Assembly (NCBI GenBank): GCA_943192975.1
Contig: CALPCJ010000004.1
Location: 241,434-305,433, forward strand
Source: Senimuribacter intestinalis
GTDB lineage: Bacteria > Bacillota > Clostridia > Peptostreptococcales > Anaerovoracaceae
Length of the DNA stretch: 64,000 nucleotides
Direction of reading: 5' to 3'
The translations under genes were made by a program, and so were the position numbers. A model generated the notes under the pieces. The model saw only the letters and a list, made by a program, of their open reading frames with translations. It searched no databases and was not told the origin of the DNA. This document shows positions 26,047-34,983 of the stretch, piece after piece (the first letter of the stretch is position 1; every line of letters begins with the position of its first letter).

Positions 26047-27363
26047 ATGAGCGCAAATGCAAAGCATTTACACAGCATTGACGCCGGTCACTATAAGAAC
26101 ACTGCCGGCTGTGAAACCGAAGTTATGCCGATTCCTGACATTGTGAAGATTTCAATGTCTCAGCACATCGGCGCACCTTGTAAACCCTTGGTAGCCAAGG
26201 GAGATGCAGTCAAGGTGGGACAACTTATCGGTGATACGGATGCTTTCGTAAGTGCACCTATCCATTCCAGCGTGTCCGGAACCGTAGTGGGTATCGAGAC
26301 CCAGCGTTCGGCCGTTGGCGGGAATGACACGTTAGTTGTAATTGAGACTGACAAAAAACAAGAAATGAGTGAGGACATTAAAGTTCCTGAAGTAGATGAT
26401 TTGGCAGGATTTGTAAAAGCAGTCAGAGCAAGCGGCCTTGTAGGTCTTGGCGGCGCCTCTTTCCCGACTCACATCAAGTACAATCCAAAGAATATTGACG
26501 ATGTACATACTTTAATTCTGAATGCGGCAGAGTGCGAACCGTTTATCACTTCTGACCACAGAGGTATGTTAGAAGATACGCAAGATATCATCGACGGTAT
26601 GAAGCTGATCATGAAGTACCTGAATCTGGACGAAGCTTATGTAGGTATTGAGTCCAACAAGCCTGATGCAATTGCAAAACTCGACCAGATGTTTGCAGAG
26701 CAGGGGCTTTCCAACATGCACACCTTCACTCTTCAGGACAGATATCCAAAGGGTGCAGAACGTGTACTGGTATACGAAATTACAGGCAAAGAAATGAAAG
26801 CGGGCGTTCTGCCGGCTGACCTTGGAATTATTCTTTCCAATGTTACATCTGTTGCCTTTGTCGGACAGTATTTCAGAACTGGCGTGCCTCTCATCAACAA
26901 GAGAATGACTATTGACGGCGATGCAGTAGCGCAGCCGAAAAATATCATCGCGCCAATCGGCACACAGATTCACGATGTAATCGAATTTTGTGGCGGATAT
27001 AAATCTGAGCCGAAGAAGATTATCATGGGCGGACCGATGATGGGAAGAGCTATTTTCTCCGACGAAATGCCAATCGTGAAGAATAACAATGCAATCTTGG
27101 CATTCTCCAAAGAAAAGTCATATATTCCGGAGGAAACCGCTTGTATCAATTGCGGCAGATGCCATAAGGCATGTCCGTTCAATCTTCTGCCAACTGCTTT
27201 AGCAGAAGCTTACGAGCGCAGAGATGCACAGAGACTTTCAGATCTTCAGGTAATGCAGTGCATGGAATGTGGAAGTTGTTCCTATGTATGTCCTGCGAGA
27301 AGACCTCTGGGCTTCATGAATAAGCTTGGAAAAGGCGTTGTAAAGGAGGCTGGAATTAAATAA
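26047..27363 (+). CDS. rnfC: Rnf complex subunit C (NADH-binding Fe-S subunit)
   Basis: The peripheral subunit where NAD+ is reduced with electrons from ferredoxin. It shows the RnfC N-terminal barrel sandwich (PIPDIVKISMSQHIGAPCKP), the flavin/NADH-binding GLGGASFPTHIK motif (about residue 137) and two 4Fe-4S motifs near the C-terminus, CINCGRCHKACPF and CMECGSCSYVCP. It is the first gene of rnfCDGEAB, the usual clostridial order. Length (438 aa) matches the family. The stop overlaps rnfD's start (TAATG). Confidence 0.97.
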   Translation: MSANAKHLHSIDAGHYKNTAGCETEVMPIPDIVKISMSQHIGAPCKPLVAKGDAVKVGQLIGDTDAFVSAPIHSSVSGTVVGIETQRSAVGGNDTLVVIETDKKQEMSEDIKVPEVDDLAGFVKAVRASGLVGLGGASFPTHIKYNPKNIDDVHTLILNAAECEPFITSDHRGMLEDTQDIIDGMKLIMKYLNLDEAYVGIESNKPDAIAKLDQMFAEQGLSNMHTFTLQDRYPKGAERVLVYEITGKEMKAGVLPADLGIILSNVTSVAFVGQYFRTGVPLINKRMTIDGDAVAQPKNIIAPIGTQIHDVIEFCGGYKSEPKKIIMGGPMMGRAIFSDEMPIVKNNNAILAFSKEKSYIPEETACINCGRCHKACPFNLLPTALAEAYERRDAQRLSDLQVMQCMECGSCSYVCPARRPLGFMNKLGKGVVKEAGIK

Positions 27364-28352
27364 TGGATAAGACATACTATAATAATCTGGCAGTATCCTC
27401 CGCACCGCATTTAGTGAGCAAGATGGATACAAGCAAAACCATGCTGATGGTAATCCTTGCTTTAGTGCCTTCGTTTTTGGTAAGTATCTACGTATTTGGC
27501 ATGCGTGTAATCCTGTTAACTCTGGTTTGCGTAGTTGCCAGCGTAGGCTTTGAATGGCTCTACAACAAAGCCATGAAAAAGAGACAGACTGCGGGAGATT
27601 TATCTGCCGCTCTGACGGGCGTTCTGATTGCATTCAACGTGCCTTCAAACTTCCCGTACTGGATGGCAATCATTGGATGCTTTGTTGCAATTATCATCGT
27701 AAAACAGCTTTACGGCGGTATTGGCAGAAACATCGTAAACCCTGCTATCACAGCAAGAATTGTGCTGTTCATTTCCTTTGCAACAGAAATGACCACATGG
27801 CCGACTCCAAGAATGGCGGAAGCAGATGCAGTAACTAGTGCAACGCCGCTTGGCGTGCTTGCGGAAGGCAGTGCTGCCGATCTTCCGTCCAACGCTGAAA
27901 TGTTCCTCGGATTCATCGGTGGTTCTATGGGCGAAGTTTCCGCATTGGCGCTGCTGGCTGGCGGGCTGTTCCTGATTTGGAAAAAAGTCATCAGTCCAAT
28001 TATTCCGGCATGCTTTATCGGTACTGTATTTGTTATCGCATTCCTGTACTACAGCTTTTCAGGGGATGTGGATGCAAGTGCCCTGGACATGGCAATTTTC
28101 CATGTTTGCGCAGGCGGCGTAATGCTGGGTGCGTTCTTCATGGCAACTGATTATGTGACTTCCCCGATTATGTCTCTGGGTAAAGTCATCATGGGCGTTG
28201 GCTGCGGTATCATCACCATGGTTGTAAGACTTTGGGGTGCATATCCGGAAGGCGTATCCTTCTCCATCTTACTGATGAATATTATGACGCCGCTGATTGA
28301 TCAGCTGTGCATCAAATTAACATATGGAGGTGCAAAGAAAAATGAAAAATAA
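27363..28352 (+). CDS. rnfD: Rnf complex subunit D (membrane flavoprotein)
   Basis: An integral membrane subunit of about nine to ten helices. The VTSATPLG segment (about residues 157-164) is the site at which RnfD carries covalently bound FMN on Thr. TLLMVILALVPS-type first helix and PVxxAFFMATDYVTSP-like late helix match the NQR2/RnfD family. It translates in an overlap with rnfG (rnfG ATG at 28342). Confidence 0.96.
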   Translation: MDKTYYNNLAVSSAPHLVSKMDTSKTMLMVILALVPSFLVSIYVFGMRVILLTLVCVVASVGFEWLYNKAMKKRQTAGDLSAALTGVLIAFNVPSNFPYWMAIIGCFVAIIIVKQLYGGIGRNIVNPAITARIVLFISFATEMTTWPTPRMAEADAVTSATPLGVLAEGSAADLPSNAEMFLGFIGGSMGEVSALALLAGGLFLIWKKVISPIIPACFIGTVFVIAFLYYSFSGDVDASALDMAIFHVCAGGVMLGAFFMATDYVTSPIMSLGKVIMGVGCGIITMVVRLWGAYPEGVSFSILLMNIMTPLIDQLCIKLTYGGAKKNEK

Positions 28353-28923
28353 CAATACTTTCAAAGAATATGTTGCACCTATCGTTGTTTTAGTAGCGAT
28401 TTGTTTAGTAATCACTGCAGCTCTTGCTGCAACTTACGGTGTTGCGAAGCCAATCATCGATAAGAATGCAATTGAATCTGCAAACGAGGCGAGAGCAGAG
28501 CTTCTGCCGGCAGCAGATTCTTTCACTGCCTATGACGGCGAGTTGGCTGTTGCGGATCCTGACAAGGTATATGCAACGGAGTGCTACATCGCAGACAATG
28601 GAAGTGGTATGGTGATTACTGTAAATACTAAGTCCTTCGGCGGCGTGCTGACTGAGATGATTGGCATTGATGCGGACGGCAAGATTACCGGCGTTAAGGT
28701 AACTGCCCACGCGGATACACCGGGTCTTGGAACCAAAGCCCACGATCACGATGGACATCTGTATCAGTATGAAGGAAAATCTTCTGATGAGATTACTTCC
28801 ACATCTGCAAAAGATGAAGCTGCCATCAATCACATTTCCGGCGCGACTATTTCTTCTAATGCGGTACACTATGGCGTATACTGCGCATTAGAACAGTATA
28901 AGATTGTAGGAGGTGCTAAATAA
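28342..28923 (+). CDS. rnfG: Rnf complex subunit G (covalent FMN subunit)
   Basis: One N-terminal transmembrane helix (about 10-35) and an extracytoplasmic FMN-binding domain with SGATISS near residue 172, where FMN is attached to Thr. I start at ATG 28342 because GGAGGTG lies at 28326-28332, 9 bases upstream; the in-frame ATG at 28324 precedes that ribosome binding site. Length and motif match RnfG. Confidence 0.96.
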   Translation: MKNNNTFKEYVAPIVVLVAICLVITAALAATYGVAKPIIDKNAIESANEARAELLPAADSFTAYDGELAVADPDKVYATECYIADNGSGMVITVNTKSFGGVLTEMIGIDADGKITGVKVTAHADTPGLGTKAHDHDGHLYQYEGKSSDEITSTSAKDEAAINHISGATISSNAVHYGVYCALEQYKIVGGAK

Positions 28924-29630
28924 TGGAAAAGAAACCAAGCAAGTTAAGCATCCTTACCAAAGGTATCATTAAGGAAAACCCTGTACTTGTATTGCTGCTG
29001 GGTACTTGTCCGACACTGGCAACTACTTCTTCTGCAATTAACGGTATCGGAATGGGCGTATCTGCTATGGCGGTACTGATTTGTTCCAATATCGTAATCT
29101 CTATTCTTCGAAACATCATTCCTGACAAAGTTCGTATCCCGTGCTACATTGTAGTAATCGCAGGATTTGTAACGGTTGTTCAGTTATTGCTGCAGGCATT
29201 TGTACCTTCCCTGTACGCTTCACTGGGTCTGTTTATTCCATTGATTGTAGTAAACTGTATCATTTTGGGAAGAGCAGAAATGTTTGCAAGCAAAAATAAT
29301 CCGTTTGATTCCGCACTGGACGGTATCGGTATGGGTATTGGATTTACCCTGGCGCTGGGCGTTATGGGTCTGATTAGAGAATTCTTCGGTTCAGGTACAC
29401 TGTTCGGACAGGAAGTTCTGACGAATATCGTTCCAGGCATGGGAATTTTCAATCTGGCTCCGGGCGGATTCTTCGTATTCGGTGTGCTCATTGCCGCTGT
29501 AAACTACTTTACAAAGGGCAAGGCGCTGAAGAAGAAAGAATTTGGCTGTGAAGGTTGCGCTATGGCTGCAATGTGCGGCGGCGCAAGAAAAGAAAAAGAT
29601 TGTCAGAAAGGAGCTGAAGAAGTATGTTAG
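28923..29630 (+). CDS. rnfE: Rnf complex subunit E, with Cys-rich tail
   Basis: An RnfA/RnfE-type membrane protein of six helices. The helix TxGI...NPVLVLLLGTCPTLA contains the conserved Cys that, with one in RnfA, ligates an in-membrane Fe-S centre. The C-terminus carries six Cys in the last about 30 residues (CEGCAMAAMCGG, DCQK, EVC), which the Proteobacterial RnfE lacks. It overlaps rnfA by 7 bases. Confidence 0.95.
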   Translation: MEKKPSKLSILTKGIIKENPVLVLLLGTCPTLATTSSAINGIGMGVSAMAVLICSNIVISILRNIIPDKVRIPCYIVVIAGFVTVVQLLLQAFVPSLYASLGLFIPLIVVNCIILGRAEMFASKNNPFDSALDGIGMGIGFTLALGVMGLIREFFGSGTLFGQEVLTNIVPGMGIFNLAPGGFFVFGVLIAAVNYFTKGKALKKKEFGCEGCAMAAMCGGARKEKDCQKGAEEVC

Positions 29631-30202
29631 AAGCAATTACTATCATCATGAGTATGATTCTTGTAAACAACTATGTATTGGCGCAGTTCCTTGGTATTTG
29701 TCCATTCCTGGGCGTATCCAAAAAACTGGATTCCGCGGTAGGTATGGGTATCGCCGTTATCTTTGTAATGGTGCTTGCGACAATCGCGACCTGGCCAATT
29801 CAGCAGGTTTTAAACAAATTTGATATTGGATATTTGCAGACTGTAGTCTTCATCCTGGTTATCGCTGCGCTGGTACAGCTGGTTGAAATGATGCTGAAGA
29901 AATTCATCCCATCCCTGCACAAGGCGCTGGGCGTATTCCTTCCGTTAATTACCACCAACTGCGCGGTACTGGGTGTCTGCATCAACAATATCGATTCCGG
30001 TTACGGATACTTACTGTCCATCTGCAACGCATTCGGCGCCGGCGTAGGTTTCTTATTGGCAATGATTCTCTTTGCCGGTGTCAGAAGCAAGCTGGAAAAC
30101 GAAGATGGCGTGCCGATGGCATTCAGAGGTGTTCCTCTTACATTAATTACTGCTGCTATGCTGTCCCTGGGCTTCATGGGCTTCAGCGGACTGTTCCAGT
30201 AA
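29624..30202 (+). CDS. rnfA: Rnf complex subunit A (membrane Fe-S subunit)
   Basis: A six-helix membrane protein, 192 aa, homologous to RnfE with opposite topology. The segment NNYVLAQFLGICPFLGVSKK with its conserved Cys and the later TTNCAVLGV Cys are the ligands of the membrane [2Fe-2S] centre. It passes electrons between RnfB and the RnfD/G flavins. A GGAG-containing ribosome binding site lies within rnfE. Confidence 0.97.
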   Translation: MLEAITIIMSMILVNNYVLAQFLGICPFLGVSKKLDSAVGMGIAVIFVMVLATIATWPIQQVLNKFDIGYLQTVVFILVIAALVQLVEMMLKKFIPSLHKALGVFLPLITTNCAVLGVCINNIDSGYGYLLSICNAFGAGVGFLLAMILFAGVRSKLENEDGVPMAFRGVPLTLITAAMLSLGFMGFSGLFQ

Positions 30203-30219
30203 GATAGGAGGCGAATGAA

Positions 30220-31059
30220 ATGTTAACACCAGTTTTAATTGTAGTTGCGATTGGTCTTGTCTGCGCAGTCATTCTGACCATCGCTTCCAAAGTGTTCTTC
30301 GTACCTGTTGATGAAACGTTTGCACTGCTTCGTGCGGAACTTCCGGGCGCCAACTGCGGTGCCTGCGGATATAACGGTTGTGACGATTATGCCAATGCTC
30401 TGGCTGAGGATCATTCACTCAGCTGTTCCATGTGCCCTGTAGGCGGCGCAGATGTTGCCGCAAAGCTTGCGGAAGTGTTGGGCGTTGAAGCAGGTTCTGC
30501 TGACAAACAGGTGGCAGTTGTGATGTGCAACGGTACTAAGGATGCAGCAAAGACCATCATGGAATATACAGGTGTACAGACCTGTTCTGCTGCAAAGCAG
30601 TTTTTCGGCGGACTTTCCGCTTGCCCTTATGGCTGTATCGGTCTTGGGGACTGTGCTGCAGCATGCGACTTTGACGCGATTCACGTGTGCGACGGCGTAG
30701 CGGTTGTCAACAGAGATAACTGCGTAGCTTGCGGCGCATGTGCAAAGGTTTGCCCGAACTCCGTTATCAAAATTCAGAGCGCTAAGAACCTGGTTGTGGT
30801 TCAGTGCAAATCTGAAGCAAAAGGCGCAGATACCAGAAAGGCCTGCACTAACGGATGTATCGGCTGCAAGAAGTGCGAAAAGACTTGTAAGTTCGAGGCA
30901 ATCACAGTGGAAAACAACGTGGCAAGAATCGACCCTGACAAGTGCAAGAACTGCGGACTTTGCGCAAAAGAATGTCCGACAGGCGCAATCAACAATATGC
31001 GCGTAAAGAAAGCGCCGGCAAAACCTGCTGAACCGAAAGCAGAAAAGCCGGAGGCTTAA
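30220..31059 (+). CDS. rnfB: Rnf complex subunit B (polyferredoxin)
   Basis: The electron entry subunit that accepts electrons from ferredoxin. A membrane anchor helix (about 3-25) precedes the CGACGYNGC Fe-S domain (about residue 46) and several 4Fe-4S motifs: CPYGCIGLGDC, CVACGACAKVCP, CIGCKKCEKTC and CKNCGLCAKECP. It has a Lys/Pro/Ala-rich tail. It is the last rnf gene; a terminator follows 17 bases after the stop. Confidence 0.97.
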   Translation: MLTPVLIVVAIGLVCAVILTIASKVFFVPVDETFALLRAELPGANCGACGYNGCDDYANALAEDHSLSCSMCPVGGADVAAKLAEVLGVEAGSADKQVAVVMCNGTKDAAKTIMEYTGVQTCSAAKQFFGGLSACPYGCIGLGDCAAACDFDAIHVCDGVAVVNRDNCVACGACAKVCPNSVIKIQSAKNLVVVQCKSEAKGADTRKACTNGCIGCKKCEKTCKFEAITVENNVARIDPDKCKNCGLCAKECPTGAINNMRVKKAPAKPAEPKAEKPEA

Positions 31060-31075
31060 AAAAGATTTTAATTTG

Positions 31076-31104
31076 CGACCTCGCCCTGTGGCGAGGTCGT
31101 TTTT
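31076..31104 (+). terminator. Terminator of the rnf operon
   Basis: CGACCTCGCC (31076-31085), loop CTGT, GGCGAGGTCG (31090-31099), then TTTTT. A perfect 10-bp GC-rich stem. Confidence 0.93.
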
Positions 31105-31185
31105 CAAAGGAGATGAGATGCTTAGGGACATCAGCATTCAGGATTTCAGGTGCGTTTTCATCAAGCGTCAGCGATGAAATAATGG

Positions 31186-31213
31186 TTGACTTTTTGAAAT
31201 AATTGTGTATAAT
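31186..31213 (+). promoter_or_regulatory. Promoter of the nuclease-like gene
   Basis: TTGACT (31186-31191), 16-base spacer, TATAAT (31208-31213). Transcription would begin near 31220, which excludes the GTG at 31205 as a start and supports ATG 31265. Confidence 0.75.
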
Positions 31214-31264
31214 TTATTTACAAATATGGAATTAAATGTAACTAATAGGATCGAAAGGGGACCG

Positions 31265-32047
31265 ATGAAAAGCAGTAAAGACTATGTCCAGTGGGAATTA
31301 GAAAATCAGAAGAAATTGTGTAGTGAATACCGAAAGGCATTAAAAGGTCTGCCTGAGGGCAGAATGTTTATGTCAAATCGTGGTGATAAACAGTACTATT
31401 ATGATGCCGAGAGCCATGACTATATCGGTAGAGTTGACAATAAAGAAGTAGCTGGCAAGCAGCAGCGTTATTTTCTGGAGAAATCTATTTCGATTATGGA
31501 GAATAACATCAAAGCCGCCGATAAATATCTGAAAAATTTTAAGGATTACATGCCGGAAGCTGTGATGGACAGCCTTCCAGGAGCATATAAGTTTTCCACT
31601 TTAGAAGGACTTCCTAAAATAGTAGCTTTTGCAGATGGGGAAAACTGGGGCAATCAGCATTATGATAGAAGTATGAAATATCCGGAACACTTGATTCATA
31701 AAACGATGAAAGGCGATATGGTTCGCTCGAAATCTGAACTGATTGTGGCGGATATTCTATATCAAAGAAGAATTCCATACCACTACGAGGAGCCGATGCT
31801 CCTTGGAGGTAAGGAAATCGTTCCTGATTTTAAAATTGCAGTACGAAGCGAGAATCGTTTTAAATATTTGGAGCATTGCGGCATGTTGGGTGATCCGGGT
31901 TATTGTAATAGTTTGGCCTGGAAAATGCAGCAGTATATGCGCTATGGATATGTGCCATGGAAAGACGTGATATTTACCTTTGATAACATGGACGGCAGTA
32001 TAGACACCATGACAATTAACAGAATCATTGATTTCTTTTTCGTTTAG
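31265..32047 (+). CDS. Orphan protein with PD-(D/E)XK nuclease-like C-terminal half
   Basis: The N-terminal half (about 1-140) is helical and charged. The C-terminal half has the sequence of elements of a restriction-endonuclease-like fold: SKSELIVADIL (acidic residue on the first helix), VPDFKI (central Asp strand) and KYLEHCG (Glu in place of the DXK/EXK strand). AAAGGGG lies just before ATG 31265. It is a single gene with its own promoter and terminators. No methylase or partner is adjacent, so a classical restriction-modification system is unlikely. The function is not established. Confidence 0.6.
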   Translation: MKSSKDYVQWELENQKKLCSEYRKALKGLPEGRMFMSNRGDKQYYYDAESHDYIGRVDNKEVAGKQQRYFLEKSISIMENNIKAADKYLKNFKDYMPEAVMDSLPGAYKFSTLEGLPKIVAFADGENWGNQHYDRSMKYPEHLIHKTMKGDMVRSKSELIVADILYQRRIPYHYEEPMLLGGKEIVPDFKIAVRSENRFKYLEHCGMLGDPGYCNSLAWKMQQYMRYGYVPWKDVIFTFDNMDGSIDTMTINRIIDFFFV

Positions 32048-32094
32048 ATGGCGGGGAAACAGTGGGCTTGTGCATATCTCCAGAAAAACAACAT

Positions 32095-32133
32095 AAAATA
32101 TGCACAAATCTTCTAGAGACTGTGCATATTTTT
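32095..32133 (+). terminator. Terminator-like hairpin after the nuclease-like gene
   Basis: AAAATATGCACA (32095-32106) pairs with TGTGCATATTTT (32121-32132). The AT-rich arms end in a T run, giving a terminator for the plus-strand gene. The same TGTGCATA core recurs in the larger hairpin at 32233. Confidence 0.6.
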
Positions 32134-32232
32134 AATGATTTTTCTTCTCATATGCATTTTCAACGATAAAAAAGCGTGAAATGGCGTGATAACTGATGGG
32201 TTGCAGTGCGAAACGTGCATAAATAATACAAT

Positions 32233-32280
32233 AATCCCGAAAATATGCAGACTGGTGTGCATATTTTCGGGATTTTCTTT
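32233..32280 (+). terminator. Large hairpin, probably a bidirectional terminator
   Basis: AATCCCGAAAATATGCA (32233-32249) pairs with TGCATATTTTCGGGATT (32258-32274), a 17-bp stem followed by TTCTTT on the plus strand. It lies between convergent genes (the nuclease-like gene and the iclR-type gene), so it can stop both. Confidence 0.82.
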
Positions 32281-32344
32281 AAAAATATGTATTTTGTTGC
32301 GGCAACAGCCTCCATGTAAGGGTCGGCGCTGAGCTGCCTGCACC

Positions 32345-33145
32345 TTAATACGGACACACGCACTTAGTTTTTATCAGAACATCGCTAATTTCACGGGCGG
32401 TATCTTTTAGCTGAAGGATAATCGCATCGACATCCTTTGTGAAAAGACGAGATTTTGGTGCCGTAATGCCAATATTGGCATTGATTTGTCCAGTATGATT
32501 GAAGAGAGGCACGCTGAGACAGAATAGACCGTATTCGTTTTCCTCGTCATCACAAGAAAAGCCGTTTTTTAAGATTTTAGCCTGCTCTTTTTTAAAGTCG
32601 TCGTAAGTGATAATGGTGTTATGTGTCAGTTTTTTCAAATGTGCATTTGAAAAGTACTCTGTTAGCTGTTCATCGCTCCAGGATGACAGAAACAGTTTTC
32701 CGGCAGAACAACAGTTTAGCGTAGGAAATGGAAGAAGATTGGAAGTCAGTGCTGATTCTTCTCCCCGGCAGGAAGCCAGCGACAGGCAATGCTCCTGAAA
32801 GAGCACAGTTAGACCTGCACTCTCGCCGATAGAGGCAGAGAGTGACTGTAAAAAGGGCTGTGCGATAGAGGGGATAGAAAGCCGGGTCTTTACTGCTTCA
32901 CTGTAATAAATAAACTTCAGTCCAAGACGGTAGTGGTCTGTCGGAGCTACCTTTTCAATCAGTCCATACTTCTCCAAAGATTGTAGGATTCTATGTAAAG
33001 TTGCTTTCGGAAGATTGAGTTTCTTTTGGATATCGATAAAAGTACCTTCTTCCTCAAAAATACAATCGATGACACTGAGCGTTTTATCAATGGAGTTAGA
33101 GAATTCCTTGTTCTTTGTGTCAGACGTAATAAGTGGTTGTTTCAA
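32345..33145 (-). CDS. IclR-family transcriptional regulator
   Basis: N-terminal winged HTH (about 25-85: FIDIQKKLNLPKATLHRILQ, LEKYGLIE) and a C-terminal IclR effector domain (about 95-265) with CCSAGKLFLSS and ENEYGLFCLSVPLFN. The start is uncertain: on the minus strand GAGGTGAAGG stands just before TTG (33145), while GTG 33154 lies within that site. It is divergent from the oligopeptide operon, which carries a palindrome matching IclR-type operators. IclR members are often repressors released by a small effector. Confidence 0.88.
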   Translation of the reverse strand: MKQPLITSDTKNKEFSNSIDKTLSVIDCIFEEEGTFIDIQKKLNLPKATLHRILQSLEKYGLIEKVAPTDHYRLGLKFIYYSEAVKTRLSIPSIAQPFLQSLSASIGESAGLTVLFQEHCLSLASCRGEESALTSNLLPFPTLNCCSAGKLFLSSWSDEQLTEYFSNAHLKKLTHNTIITYDDFKKEQAKILKNGFSCDDEENEYGLFCLSVPLFNHTGQINANIGITAPKSRLFTKDVDAIILQLKDTAREISDVLIKTKCVCPY

Positions 33146-33272
33146 GTCCTTCACCTCAATTAATTTCTAATGGTTATACAGTGTTCATTGTAACAAGGAA
33201 ACCGAGAGATGTCAAATCTGTCACGAACAAAATAAATATACGAAAATGTAAATAAAAATTCACAAAAAGATA

Positions 33273-33301
33273 TTGACAAATTTCTGAAAATGGTTTACTA
33301 T
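33273..33301 (+). promoter_or_regulatory. Promoter of the oligopeptide transporter operon
   Basis: TTGACA (33273-33278), 17-base spacer, TACTAT (33296-33301). A near-consensus sigma-A promoter, 48 bases before the ATG of the binding protein gene. Confidence 0.85.
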
Positions 33302-33316
33302 TATAAAAAAGAAAAA

Positions 33317-33331
33317 TGGAACTGAGTTCCA
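33317..33331 (+). promoter_or_regulatory. Palindrome, probable IclR-type operator
   Basis: TGGAAC-TGA-GTTCCA, a perfect 6-bp inverted repeat with 3-base centre. It is similar to the IclR operator consensus (TGGAAATNATTTCCA). It begins 15 bases downstream of the -10 box, where a bound repressor would block the polymerase. Confidence 0.65.
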
Positions 33332-33348
33332 AAATAGGAGGAACAACT

Positions 33349-34878
33349 ATGAAAGCAAGAACAAAAAAAGGAATTGCTCTTTTGCTGATTTGTATGTTAG
33401 CTTTGGCTTCTCTGACTGGCTGCGGCGGTGGCGGAGATGATACTGAAGCAAGAACAGACCTTAACTGGGCATTATCAGCAGAACCAAACTCTCTGGATCC
33501 TATGGCAATCGCTATGATGAGCACATTTACCGTTACATATGCAATCTACGATAATCTGGTAGAGGCAAATGAAAACGGTGAATATGTAGAATCACTGGCA
33601 GAAAGCTATGAGATTTCCGACGACGAGATGGAATATACCTTTAAACTTCGTCAGGGTGTAAAGTTCCATAACGGAACAGAAATGACTGCTGACGACGTAG
33701 TATACTCCATCAACAGAACCATCGAAAAAGGCTGGGCAGCTGATATGACTGCAGCCATCGATAAGGTTGAAAAAGTAGACGACTACACAGTGAAATTAAG
33801 CTTAAAAGAGCCTTTCGGCGCTATGATTGGAAGCCTTGCTTCCCCTTACTTCTCCATCATGAGCAAAGCTTATGCTGAAGAAAATGGCGAAGATGCTGTA
33901 GAAAGAGCTCCGATGGGAACCGGCGCTTACAAATTCGTTGAATGGGTAAACGGCGACCACATCACTGTAGAAGCAAATGAAGAATACTTCGGCGGCGCAC
34001 CTGCAATCAAGACAGTAACTTTCAAACCAATTACTGACAAGAACACTGGTCTTGTTGCACTGCAGGCAGGCGAAACTGACGCATTCTTAAATGTAAACAA
34101 CTCCGATATCTCCGTAGTACAAGATGATGAAAACCTGGCATTCTACAGCACCGACATTGCTGCTGTACTGTCTCTGAACATGAATATCGAAGCAAAACCA
34201 CTTGATGATGTAAAAGTAAGACAGGCTATCAACTACGCAATCAACAGAGAAAACATCATTAAGGGTGCGCTGGAAGGGAACGGAACCGCTGCAAACAGCT
34301 CCATTTCTCCGACCTGCGATGGTTACTCCGATAAAGTAGCAGGCTATACCTATGATTTGGACAAGGCTAAGGCACTGCTGAAAGAAGCAGGACAGGAAAA
34401 CCTGAAATTAACAATTAAGATTAAAGAAGATGCGAAGATTCAGAAGGTTGCTCAGGTAATTCAGGCAGACCTGAAAGAAGCAGGCATTGAAGTTGAAATC
34501 GATATCATGGAAGCTGGCGCATATACCACAGATGTATATTCTGAAGGCGACTACGAAATGACAATTTCCTCTTGGTGCGCAATGTTTACTGACGCATACT
34601 CCCTGCTGTACAGCCAGTTCCATAAAGACTGCTACGGCGGAACCGGCAACATCACTCACGTTGTCAGTGATGAACTTTCCGGTAAACTGGAAAATGCGGC
34701 AAGACTGACAGGTGATGAAAAACAGGCTGCTTACGAAGATGTTGCAACAGACATCAGCGAACAGGCATACGTTGCGTCTCTGGTGTTTGAGCCAACCACA
34801 ATCACAACAAATGCAAACCTGAAAGGCGTTGCAGCAGACGCACTGGGCATTTACAAAATCAAGAGAATGTCCTGGTAA
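33349..34878 (+). CDS. Oligopeptide/dipeptide ABC transporter substrate-binding lipoprotein
   Basis: Family 5 extracellular solute-binding protein. The lipobox is LTGC (Cys near residue 24). Characteristic blocks follow: AEPNSLDPMAIAMMSTFTVT, LRQGVKFHNGTEMTADDVVY and MNIEAKPLDDVKVRQAINYA. I start at ATG 33349 (AGGAGGAA upstream). It captures peptides for the permeases downstream. A hairpin between this gene and the permeases (34927) would let this gene be made in excess. Peptide preference cannot be read from the sequence. Confidence 0.93.
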   Translation: MKARTKKGIALLLICMLALASLTGCGGGGDDTEARTDLNWALSAEPNSLDPMAIAMMSTFTVTYAIYDNLVEANENGEYVESLAESYEISDDEMEYTFKLRQGVKFHNGTEMTADDVVYSINRTIEKGWAADMTAAIDKVEKVDDYTVKLSLKEPFGAMIGSLASPYFSIMSKAYAEENGEDAVERAPMGTGAYKFVEWVNGDHITVEANEEYFGGAPAIKTVTFKPITDKNTGLVALQAGETDAFLNVNNSDISVVQDDENLAFYSTDIAAVLSLNMNIEAKPLDDVKVRQAINYAINRENIIKGALEGNGTAANSSISPTCDGYSDKVAGYTYDLDKAKALLKEAGQENLKLTIKIKEDAKIQKVAQVIQADLKEAGIEVEIDIMEAGAYTTDVYSEGDYEMTISSWCAMFTDAYSLLYSQFHKDCYGGTGNITHVVSDELSGKLENAARLTGDEKQAAYEDVATDISEQAYVASLVFEPTTITTNANLKGVAADALGIYKIKRMSW

Positions 34879-34926
34879 TTGCGCGAATAGACCTTGCGGT
34901 TAGTAAGACCGCTATAATGACAAAAA

Positions 34927-34965
34927 GAGGGTATTCACAGTGAAAATGGGGATACCCTCAAGTTT
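34927..34965 (+). terminator. Attenuator-type hairpin between binding protein and permease genes
   Basis: GAGGGTAT (34927-34934) pairs with ATACCCTC (34952-34959), followed by AAGTTTT. Partial termination here would raise the ratio of binding protein to permease, a common arrangement in ABC operons. Confidence 0.6.
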
Positions 34966-34983
34966 TCAAAGAGAGGACAGATT

